Shown piece after piece: positions 10,309-19,700 of a stretch of 30,711 bases of DNA. Under the pieces are notes generated by a model. It had not been told where the DNA came from and did not search any database. It saw only the letters and a program-made list of their open reading frames with translations. Source of the DNA: Cylindrobasidium torrendii FP15055 ss-10 (lineage: Eukaryota; Basidiomycota; Agaricomycetes; Agaricales; Physalacriaceae). Position 1 is the stretch's first letter, and each line of letters begins with the position of its first letter. Location: contig KN880708.1 in NCBI GenBank assembly GCA_000934385.1, forward strand, positions 1 through 30,711, given 5' to 3'. The position numbers were made by a program, and so were the translations under genes.

Positions 10309-13300
10309 ATGGCTGACGATAACAAAGGCGTCCCGTCAGCGAAAGCTGTTCCCAGCGACCTTTCGGTCTTTGGTGCTTCTTCAACATCGCCACCTTCATC
10401 CCCAGCCGCCTCTTTCCCACCTTTCCAGCTGCCAGGACGAGCTACACCTGACGAAGGAAGGTCTTCATCGCCTTCGGACTATGCACCTTTGCCTGGATCC
10501 TCGACGGGATCTCTTTTCCAGCTGCCGGGACGAGCTACACCTGACGAAGGAAGGTCTTCATCGCCTTCGGACTATGCACCTTCGCCTGGACCCTCGACAG
10601 GATCTCTGCGGCGCCCTCATGTTCGTCAGCCAACCAGAAGTGAAAGGCGCCGAATCAAGCATCCATCTGGCAAGAACAACGTTGACTTCGCCAATGACAC
10701 TGCAAACTCCCTTCCCGGAAAACAGCTTGGGATCCACCGCACGTTCGAAGTAGATGGACAGGGAAGATCCAAACGCGCAAATGCCATTTATTTCGATGCT
10801 GTACGTCCTACACAGCGGCGCAGACTCGACTCAGACGGTCGAGACATCCAGACATCTAGCTATCGCATGGGAACAACCGAAGATGGCGAGTACACTGAAA
10901 TTTCCTCGAGTGAGACATCCTCTCGCACTCTAGACGGCTGGCAAGAGTTTGGATACGGGCCAGAGGCGGCGATTGATGCGGAAGGAGGATGGGACGACCT
11001 TGTTGAAGAGGAGAGCAATACACCAGAGGCTCCAGGGAACCAACGCAAATTTTATGCATCTTCGGTGCGTTCTTTGACGTTCCTGTGGCTAAGAAACTTA
11101 CTCTACCTTCTAGGACGACCCCATGTCGGTTTTCCGCCTCAAAGTCGACGACATTCTGGAAGAATGCTATGGGCTGGACTGTCTAGACGCGGACGCGGTG
11201 TGTCGGACTTGTGTGGAGGAGCGCAGAGTACGCGAGACGTTGGAGTCTTCGCTACGCAGCAACATTCTTGCATTGTTGGAATCTCTACTCGGCCAGGCTC
11301 TCTCGCCCGAGCATCGTTCTGCGCTCCTTGAATCCAACCGCCCAGACTCTCCATCAACTACGGCCAGTACATCCACCACCCTCTATCGTTGCGATACATG
11401 CGGGACTTTTGTGGAGTGCCGTGAATGCTGCCTCAAACGACATGAACAGAGTCCACTTCACACGATCGCGGTATGTCTGGTCTTTACTCGACTAACGTGT
11501 TCTGACCTTTTCAGGAGTGGACAGGCAAGTCGTGGAGGCAAACCTCCCTGTTTGATCTGGGCCTAGAAATCCATGTCTTACATGCAGGACGAGTATGCCC
11601 GCGTCAAGCAGGTTATACGAACATGACGGTACTTCATACAAACGGCATCCATCGCGTGAGAGTGGGGTGGTGTGGTTGCCCTCGGGCGCGAGGTGGAACA
11701 CAATGGCAGCAGTGCATGCGTTCGGGGTGGTACCCCTCCTCTTGGTCGACACCCGAGACAGCGACGACATTCCGCTGCCTACGACGCTTTCGCTTGCTGA
11801 ATGTTATCGGCAACATCAACGTACGGGACTACGTTACCACCCTGGAGCGCACAACGAACCCTTGGGCCGTGGCCTGGCTTCCCGACCGATACAAAAATTT
11901 TGGCTACATGACGCGACAATTCTTCTTTCTCCTACGGCTGAAGCGATCCGGCGTCGTCCATATTCCTCGTCCCATTGCCAGTGCAGAGCGTGGTTCGGTT
12001 GCAGTCAAATGCTGGGCATGCCCAAGGCCCGGCTTCAATCTGCCCGATGGATGGGAGAAGGTTCAGGACAATGTTCGGTACGTTCTCAATCGCCCATGCT
12101 AAAGAAGGAACCCTCACATTTGTTAGATTCAAGTACAATCTCTACTTGGGGCTAGATGCCAACTTTCGTCTAGAAAACAAGCTACGACGTAAGGCAGACA
12201 ACAAGGACTATAGCGTGCTGGGTGATGGATTGGGGGTATTTGCACCGCTCTACGGTATGGATGGGTACGAGGAGCACATCAAGAAATACGTGTCTGAACA
12301 AGATGTATGTATTTAACGGCCAGGATGTACTTCCCGTAACTGACCAAAGTTGTTTAGGTTTCCGAATGTGCTTCGTTTGCTGCACTGATGCAGCGGGATA
12401 CACGTTTCTCGCGCGGGCTGCGGGCCACCGGAGTGGGAGCATGTTCATGCACTCGCCACGAGAGCGTCCGCCAGAATGGCGTTGCGGATTTGCTAAAGGG
12501 TGAACGGTATGCACTGAACAATTCTTCTGCACGATTGCTTGCTAATTCAACGAACAGGTACTCGTCGATGGACTATATATGGTGGTGCGCAATCTTGAAT
12601 GAGCGCGTGGTCAAGATCATGGCCTCGTACGACGTCGGGTGCCAGTGGAAGATTCATCTCCTCGAGCGCCTGGAGGAAATGCCTGATTTCCTGCGAACAG
12701 ACAAGGAGAAACGACCGGAGATCGTGGTCTCATTGCCCGTATGGCATGGTCGAGGGCACAAGGGAGGCTGCGAGCCAGCAGAGACGCTGCGCCATAAGGA
12801 AGGTGGGGCGATGGTGGATGGGGAGGGTGTCGAACGCGTATGGGCAGTGACAAACCAGAAAGCGTATGCCACCCGCGAAATGCAGGCGGATACCCTGCAC
12901 GCTGCTTTGGAAGATCATTTTGACAGACACAATTTCGATATGAATCTGCGATTAGGTTTGTCCGTTTCTGTTCTGCATTGGCGATGCGCTTCTGACAGCA
13001 TCAACAGTGGTTCTGCTTGAGAAGAAGCTTGTCGTCGCCCAGGAAGAGAGAGACAAGCAGAATATGAGCTTCAAGGATGTCTCGGAAGGCGTAGCGCCAG
13101 AGGTTCGAAATGAATGGCTGGAGGATATTCGCGCCTGGCACGCACTCGAGCATGTGCCTCGCCAGGATAAGGGAATGGCAAATCCTTACGAGTCTCCTTG
13201 GCTCGATGGTACGTGTTTTGCATATGTTACTGTGCTTGTGTTCTGACATGGTCTTCAAAGAGGATCTCTCTGAGAAAGATATTCGGCAGGAGATGGAACG

Positions 13301-14615
13301 AATGGACAAGGAGGAACGCGATTCGATATCCCAAGATGCCAACACTAAACGCGTCACCACCACAGCATCCTTCCTGAAGCTAATGCTGCAGATAGAAAAT
13401 ACCCAGTGAGTGTGATTCTGAAATGCAACGGGTACATATTCTCATTGAGTCGTAGGCTTAGGATCCGCTCAATGGCTGCAGCCAAGGGTCAGGCGGTCAA
13501 CAAAGACGTGGAGACTAAGATCAGCGACGCGCGGAAGAGTATCGCGAGCAGACTGCCGTACGCGCGACGGCTGCAGGCAAAATTCATGCCGCTAACGATT
13601 GATCTCATGGAGGAGGAGGAGAGGAAGGCCGCTGCCGAAGCGCGCGGAAAGCCACGGTTGCCAACGTCTGAAGAGCATATCAAGCTCTGGTTACCGTCCG
13701 ATGTGCCATTTTCTGCACGGTTGTCGCTGCCAACACTTTTATTTGTCACAGAGGCAGGACAACGACGTCTCGACTGCTCTACCGAACTAGACACGATACG
13801 CCAGCTCCTCTACTCTCAAGGACACCTCATTTCGTTCCGAGATCGGTTTATCACTGGCCAAGCTAAAGGTACACGCTCAAGGACTCTCATCCAGGATGTG
13901 ACAGACCGCCTCAATGCAGCTGTCTTACGGTACAACACGTCTTGCACCGCCCTTGTAACCTTGACCGACCAAAAGAGCGCCTGGCCTTACCGAATCCTGA
14001 CAAAGGAGAACTTGAGGACGAAGGAAATGATTGACTACAAAGGGAAGGCTGCCGATCGCCTCAACAAGGTTGTGAACAGCCGCATTCGCAAGCGCGTTCG
14101 GGGGAACAACACGGGTGGCAATGAAGAGGGTGAGGACGAGGACGACAAGGACAGTGCTGCCGCTGTAGGGTCTACGGAGGTTGTCGGGGAGGGAAGGGAG
14201 AGCCGCAGAGTGATGAACTGGATCTGGACGGCAAAGGGCGCACCAGATTCAGACGAAGACACTTTCCTGTATGATGGTGAGTGCAATCGCAAACAAATGG
14301 ACAGCAAGGTTGATGACAGTTATAGCGATACGTGTCGAATGGTGCAAGGCGTATGCACGCAAGCAGCGGTGGGCAGAAGAGGTCACCATTTTGAAGGAAG
14401 AGCAGCGGCGCGTCGTCGCTTCAATCAACGCGGAAAAGCACGAGTGGGAGGTCCGGGAATCCAAGACGACAGGTGGCAGAGCGGCATATGCCCGTAAACA
14501 GGTCTTGGCGAGGGAGGCGTTGGCTGCACAGTTCAAGGAGGCCTTTGCGCCGAAGGCATCGGGGGCTGGCCAAAAGCGGCGGCGGACTTTCGGAGCCCTT
14601 GCTGGTGATCCATAG
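10309..14615 (+). CDS. KDZ-family transposase with CxC2 cysteine cluster
   Basis: Ten exons join in phase to about 1,285 residues: 10309-11064, 11114-11470, 11515-12077, 12127-12304, 12358-12506, 12558-12955, 13008-13208, 13261-13405, 13456-14276, 14326-14615. KDZ (Kyakuja-Dileera-Zisupton) enzymes are DDE-type DNA transposases. The order is: Ser/Pro-rich N-terminus with a 31-residue duplication; CxC2 cluster (CDTCGTFVECRECCLKRHE, then SPLHTIAEW); a region with NGIHRVRVGWCGC; and the catalytic core. Likely acidic residues are the Asp of GLDANF (12155), the Asp of SYDVGCQW (12631) and the Glu of DGEGVERVW (12822). RGLRATGVGACSCTRHE and the following QNGVADLLKGERYSSMDY are family hallmarks. A helical, charged C-terminus follows. 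No stop or frameshift interrupts the model, so the gene could be functional. Inverted terminal repeats were not located. Confidence 0.92.
10309..14615 (+). mobile_element. KDZ DNA transposon (coding part; ends not located)
   Basis: The interval is the transposase gene only. The element must extend beyond it on both sides, and some of the small orphan genes at 1617-9868 might be passengers. I could not identify matching inverted termini or a target-site duplication by eye. Confidence 0.7.
10423..10608 (+). repeat. 93-bp in-frame tandem duplication in KDZ N-terminus
   Basis: TTCCAGCTGCCAGGACGAGC begins at 10423 and again at 10516 with one change, exactly 93 bp (31 residues) apart. The two copies encode FQLPGRATPDEGRSSSPSDY and the residues after it, and are nearly identical, so the duplication is recent. 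It lies in a disordered Ser/Pro region outside the catalytic core. Confidence 0.92.
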
Positions 14616-14799
14616 AGGTCATTTCGAGTAAGCCTGCACCAAAAAGCGGCGGCACAAGAAGGTCAAAGGCGGGGATGGAGGAAGGTCAAATCGGCGAACT
14701 GGTCGAGCATCTGGGAGCGGACAATCGAGGTTGTTTCAAGGAGGTTGGTCGTGGACATGCGAGCGAATCGTGGAGGTCGTTTCGCGGTGGTCTTTGCAC

Positions 14800-15145
14800 C
14801 GAAACGGGCGGGATAGGTCCAAAGCGGCGGCTGCGTAGTGTGCTCGAGAGCGGTGATGGACTGGTCGCGCATACGCTGGTCGTTTCCAGCAGCGAAACGG
14901 TGGAAATCGGCGACAAGCAGCGACGCAGTGTGCTCGAGAGCGGCGATGGACTGGTCGCGCACACGATGGTGATTTCCAGCACCGAAAACGGCGGGAATCG
15001 GCGACAAGCGACGACACAGTGTGCTCAAGAGCGGCGATGGACTGGTCGCGCATACGCTGGTCGTTTCCAGCACCGAAAACGGCGGAAATTGGCCACAAGC
15101 GGCGGCGCAGTGTGCTCAAGGGCGGCGATGGACTGGGGAGGTCTT
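14800..15145. repeat. G-rich minisatellite, 90-91 bp unit
   Basis: The word TGCTCGAGAG or TGCTCAAGAG/AAGGG, followed by CGGCGATGGACTGG, starts at 14841, 14931, 15022 and 15113, with spacings of 90, 91 and 91 bp. Each complete unit also contains TGGTCGTTTCCAGCA or a close variant and a run of GGCGGAAAT/CGGCGACAAGCG. Partial, more diverged copies precede it from about 14690. Confidence 0.88.
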
Positions 15146-15493
15146 TGCGCCGAAGGGAGAGGGAGACGAGAACCGGCGGTGGTTTTCTGCAGTGTGGCGG
15201 CGGTGTATCGGACCGACGCCTGCAGAGCAGGACCGCGAGGTACGATCGTTGGGCTGAGAAATACATTATTGTATATTTTGTGACTGAATGTGACCTATTG
15301 TGACGCCTCTAACCTGTGTGACCAGTAAATAGACTGCTCTCGGCCGTATATGGTGATACTTTACACTGGTGCCGCACCGGATGCTCGGGCCAAGGCTCCC
15401 GGCATCACTTGCACAGCAATAAGTCTTAAGAATGGCTGGGTAGACACCTACCAGGTTACGTCTTAGAGCTTACTGATTCTACGCGGCCGATCA

Positions 15494-15528
15494 TAAGACT
15501 TTGCGCAATGTGGATCCCTAAAGTCTTA
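15494..15528 (-). terminator. Inverted repeat just downstream of the 15542-16369 ORF
   Basis: TAAGACTTT (15494-15502) and AAAGTCTTA (15520-15528) form a 9-bp perfect stem with a 17-base spacer, starting 13 bases past the stop codon of the minus-strand ORF. It might be a transcript 3' structure or an old transposon end. Neither role is demonstrated. Confidence 0.2.
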
Positions 15529-15541
15529 AGAACAGGTACCG

Positions 15542-16369
15542 CTATTGGTGAACACACTCCCACCCAGAATCAAGAAGCCGTCGTTCGACGTCGGATGTCT
15601 TGGCCTTGAAGATTGGAATCTTCCGCGCTGCTGTCCATTTATTGTGGATGTCGTAGAACGATGTGTGGGACATGAAGGACATGGACGTTACTGTATGCAA
15701 TGAAGAATACTGTGCCGCAGGACAATGTGCCAGCTCACCACTACTTCCTGTCTTGAGTAATGAGATCAATGCTCCCTCGTCGAAGTTATGGACGATTATG
15801 GTGCGCCCTCCCTTAATCCATCGCGTTGCAGACCCTTCGTATCTGGAGTGAGAACTGTCCGTAGATTGCTCGCTGTCGCTCGCTTGCGGCGATTCGAAGT
15901 CTTTGTCACCGCACCGTGGGCGGTGTTCATACTCATCGAAGGTTGCGTCGCCCTGGTCTAAGAGGCTATAGTCGTCGCGCGCCCTTCTGTACCCGCACAT
16001 AGACAGCCAGAGCATAACGTGGGGGAGATTGTTGTCGCTGGTATGCCACTCCAGGGTCATACCCTCCCACTGATGGCCCGCTACATACCCGTAGACGGCT
16101 GTCCCTCCCAACAAGGAGTCTGTATACTCCAGTATGCTCGGAATATGACTACATTGCACAAAAGTGAACCACTCCCCCACTGCGTCGTGCACCGGTTTAG
16201 GCGTGTTGAGATATGCATGGCACACCATGCGTTGGCTCTTCCGGGACAACTGCCGCCACTTCCTGAGGTCGTCGCAGGAAAACCCGATGAAGTTGCACGC
16301 CCACACAATATCAAGTCTTCCCGCTGGTAAGCTCGAACGTAGCATAGAGACGGCGCACGCACATAGCAT
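15542..16369 (-). CDS. Unknown 275-aa ORF, weakly F-box-like start
   Basis: A single uninterrupted frame from an ATG at 16369 to the stop at 15542. Near the N-terminus, SSLPAGRLDIVWACNFIGFS followed by CDDLRKWRQLSRKSQRMV has the spacing of an F-box (Leu-Pro ... Ile/Val ... Asp-Leu ... Trp/Arg ... Leu-Ser-Arg). F-box proteins link substrates to SCF ubiquitin ligases. The match is by eye and weak. The middle is aromatic-rich (VAGHQWEGMTLEWHTSDNNL), followed by an acidic Ser/Asp/Glu linker and a basic tail. It lies 343 bp downstream of the Helitron helicase stop on the same strand, so it may be a captured host gene, but no Helitron end was found to prove it. Confidence 0.45.
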   Translation of the reverse strand: MLCACAVSMLRSSLPAGRLDIVWACNFIGFSCDDLRKWRQLSRKSQRMVCHAYLNTPKPVHDAVGEWFTFVQCSHIPSILEYTDSLLGGTAVYGYVAGHQWEGMTLEWHTSDNNLPHVMLWLSMCGYRRARDDYSLLDQGDATFDEYEHRPRCGDKDFESPQASDSEQSTDSSHSRYEGSATRWIKGGRTIIVHNFDEGALISLLKTGSSGELAHCPAAQYSSLHTVTSMSFMSHTSFYDIHNKWTAARKIPIFKAKTSDVERRLLDSGWECVHQ

Positions 16370-16712
16370 CGCCCATGGTGATGGGCGTCTTTAACTAAGA
16401 AGTTCGACCCGCCAACTTTGATTCGATCAGTTCGTAAGTTTAGCGACCGGCATCTTCACCCTTCTTATTGTGAACAATGATACTTATTCTGGACATTTCC
16501 ATTAAACGGGGCCACTCAAGGGTTAACGTTGGTGTGATGGCTCAGAGGAACACCCGGTTGGTGGAATGCTTGAAAAGGTATTCTCTCTTAGTCAATCCGA
16601 GAACGGCTCAGCACCTACGGAACCCTCGCCAACCCGTCTCTCGTTCGACGTTCGTTTTTGAAGCATCTATCCGTCTATTCAGAGTGTCTTTGCTCTTGGT
16701 ATAGCGGGCCTT
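16370..16712. other. Gap between Helitron helicase and downstream ORF
   Basis: No gene is supported. At 16370-16387 there is a 7-bp perfect hairpin (CGCCCAT, loop GGTG, ATGGGCG), followed on the plus strand seven bases later by CTAA (16395-16398). That arrangement resembles a Helitron 3' end (hairpin plus CTRR), but it points opposite to the Rep-helicase gene. Confidence 0.3.
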
Positions 16713-19700
16713 CTAGTATTCCTCCCCTGGCGCTGCCATCAACTCCGCCGCCTTATGCATCAGCGCCAACCCTGTTGCGTCGGTGTACCACTTAAGTTTC
16801 TCAGCAGCCTCTGTCATGAAAGCTTCGTCCATGGCCTCCAGCCGCTCCTTCTCCACGCGCGCCTGTCCAGACGCTCTCATCCTCAGCATCGCCAGCGTAA
16901 GATCTCCCAGTATGCGCATCCCCTTGGGTCCTTCTAAGTTCTTCACCACATTTAATGCGGGAGAACAGTACGTACATTGAGGCGGCAGTTGTGCAACTCT
17001 CCGCATGTAGTATCGCTGCCATTGAACACCTGAGCATATCTCTACCTGGGCGGCCCGTGCGACTCACCATTTTCTACCGATGTACTCTGCGAGTTATGCA
17101 CCGTGCACGCAAAGCCTGCCACTATGGGCACTTGTTGTCGTCTCGCGTGGTACGGCTCGGTGATCCCCTTCTTTTTGTACACCAACGCTTTTGTAGCAAA
17201 GGGTATGACAACTGACTGTGTCAGTGGGTGTTGCGCCGCGGTGCTTATCAGACTCACCTGTGCTTGTGACTCCCTTGTAGTTGACGAGTCTAACGCTTAC
17301 GGACGTTGCGTGTCTACGCCCATCCTCCGTATAATACTCGATTCCCATCAGTGTGCCTCGGCTGCCGTTACTGATCCCCTGCTTGACGAGTATGTTGTCT
17401 GTCACTATGACCGGCATGCCAATAGCGAGTCCAAGGCGCCCTGCGAGGTCGCTGGCCGCCGCTTTCGGAGGCGCATTCCACGCATCCTCGGCATTCTGGC
17501 CCTGCAGTTTCATTCTAGTCTTGCCCTTTCCCACATGATCCATCGAGTAGTACACAGCGTATTCCCTCGCTGACGCATCGGCGTACGCCTTTGTCATTTG
17601 ATGGTTGTGCGCGTCGCGTACCTCGTTGGTGTAGGTTATCAATGGGGCGGCCTGAGACGGGTTAGTCACCCATTGTCGAACAAGGGAGTTCGCGTCTTGA
17701 ACGGCCTCTTTTTTCAGCATGTACGGCCGAAGGTAATCCAGATCCTTCTGCAGACAGGCTCCTGTCCGTAACCTTGCAAGAAGTTCAACAAATCTAGGCT
17801 GCTTCTGTCGTACAACCTCATCAAACACAATGGCCTTGTCAATCTCCCGGAAGCGTTGGTAGCCCGTGAGCTCGTCCTGTACCTTCTGACTGTTGGCCTG
17901 CACTTTCGACTTCTTCTCCACATAGTCGTGAGAATACAATGGGACACACTGGGGCCCCGTCAGTTGAAACTCGTCACCCGCAACCAGTATATCCAGCATG
18001 CCCCATTCGTCTTGAGAAAGAGCTCTCGCCGTGTTCAACCGCGATGTGATCTGATGTACGGTCAGCACAAGCAGCTTCGTGTACATGCCCTTCACCTTGT
18101 GAATGTCATTGCATCCTATGAAGTACACCTCGTCTATGACTAGCATACTCACGCCTGCCAGACGATTGGCCAGGCTCTCGCGCGCAGAGTAGCTTTGCAT
18201 TTTGTCCTTGCCACGCATCGTAGACAGCATGGATGCGATGGTCGTGCCTCCCACATTGGCAGCAGCCACACCGGTGGGCGCCATGAAACATAGCTCTGCT
18301 GGTTTATTGACGGCCCCGTAGAACTCTCGGATTGCTTGATACACGTGAGATTTCCCCGTGCCCCCAGGACCACCTATGAGCATCCTGAAGGGTTTCCTTG
18401 CGGGGTTAAGTCTTTTGTCAATCCGCGCTTCAACCACCATGAGAAACGCTAGTCTAGTCCTCTGTTAGCCCGCACTACCGATCAAATGATGGAATGTACC
18501 TTTGTTTTGCGTTCAGTTGGTACTTGATGCTTATTGCCATGGCTGTTTTTCTCCAGTTGTCCATCTCCGTCCATGCTTCAGGTCCTCGGGCTGCCTGGAC
18601 CCTCTTTCTGGCAAGTGCCTCTTCCTTCGCAAGGTCCGTCAGCCTTGCTGATCGCGGTGACCCCGTCCTCTCCTCGAATTCGTCATCTTCTCTTCACGTC
18701 AGGATGTTTCCGTCGCGCAGGTTTGGTACGCACTTGATCGAACATCTTGCTCCGTCTTATCCTCCCTCAGCAACTTATATTTGGCAGTTTGCGCTGCAGC
18801 GTTGGCCATAGCTGCACGCCGTGACTTCTCAGCATGCACGCCTTGTGCCACGCTCGCCAGTGCTTCCTGTGGCTTGGTGTATAGCCCCAGCCTCTCCGCT
18901 GTGATAACTGCCTTGGCCGCTTTCTTTGTGGTAATTGCTGGACTGGCTCCCTCCTCGTCGTCGTCTCGTTCGCCGTCTACCGTCTGTTGCCCTAGTAGAA
19001 ATGCTGCGTCCTTGCAGAGGCTGTCGAAGTCGGCGTCTTCGTTGTAATCGGAGGGCAGGCTGTTGGACATGCAGTAATTGCTCCATGCCTTCTTGTGTCG
19101 AGCTGAATAGTCGTCCGCCGCCCGCCTACATTCCCATTGCTCTTGGAAGTGACCGATGACCTTTGCGTGAGCAATGGTCAGACATGGGGTCCAATCCGCC
19201 CACATGCGGACCTCGTCGTTCTTTCCACCCAAAGGATCCAGGTGGTTGCGTGACCAGGGCTTAAACAAGCAGAGCATAGCCACGGCGTACTTTTCTCTAT
19301 GAGAGTCCAAATCGCTTCGTGGTATGTTGTGACCTATTAATACCGGAAGGCAAGGTTTTCTTCGCCGCTTGAGTACATGTGTTGGCGCTAGCGGATGCTT
19401 GGGTTCGAAAACTAGGACATCGGCTGCACGCAACGCGTCAGTACCATATCTTACCGTGCGGTGGCTGGGTCACCTGAATCCTCCGGCTTTGTTCCCTTCC
19501 TTTTTGTCACGCTCTTCAGAGTGACTCTCTCATACAACCTCAGTTGATCCCACATGCAGGTGGTTTCCAGTTCCTTCGGCCGGTACAATATGTCGTACGC
19601 CAAAGAGGTCGGCGGGGGCGGGTCTTCCAAATCCATCAACAGGACATTGTCACTGGCCGTGGGTATAATCTCTGCTTGCTCTTCTTCTTCGATCTCGTCT

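Larger units (their letters stand above)
14616..15541. other. KDZ 3' flank: G-rich repeats and hairpins, no supported gene
   Basis: The interval holds the 90-91 bp minisatellite (about 14800-15140). AAGTCTTAAG words occur at 15421-15430 and 15521-15530, exactly 100 bp apart. A 9-bp perfect inverted repeat TAAGACTTT/AAAGTCTTA lies at 15494-15502 and 15520-15528. Because the repeat unit is close to a multiple of three and GC-rich, long frames are open on both strands. I consider these frames non-coding. Confidence 0.55.

Noticed and set aside
14736..15266. Long minus-strand frame with 30-residue repeats, and matching plus-strand frames
   Set aside because: Open frames on both strands follow from a GC-rich repeat with a unit near a multiple of three. 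There are no splice partners or start context.
10000..15300. Inverted terminal repeats of the KDZ element
   Set aside because: No matching pair could be recognised by eye; needs a computed self-alignment.
17212..17257. Reading straight through this Helitron intron, or ending it at the CACAG five bases upstream of the chosen acceptor
   Set aside because: Both give a wrong frame. The CAGTCAG acceptor restores the conserved helicase segment ending in AGFACTVHNSQ.
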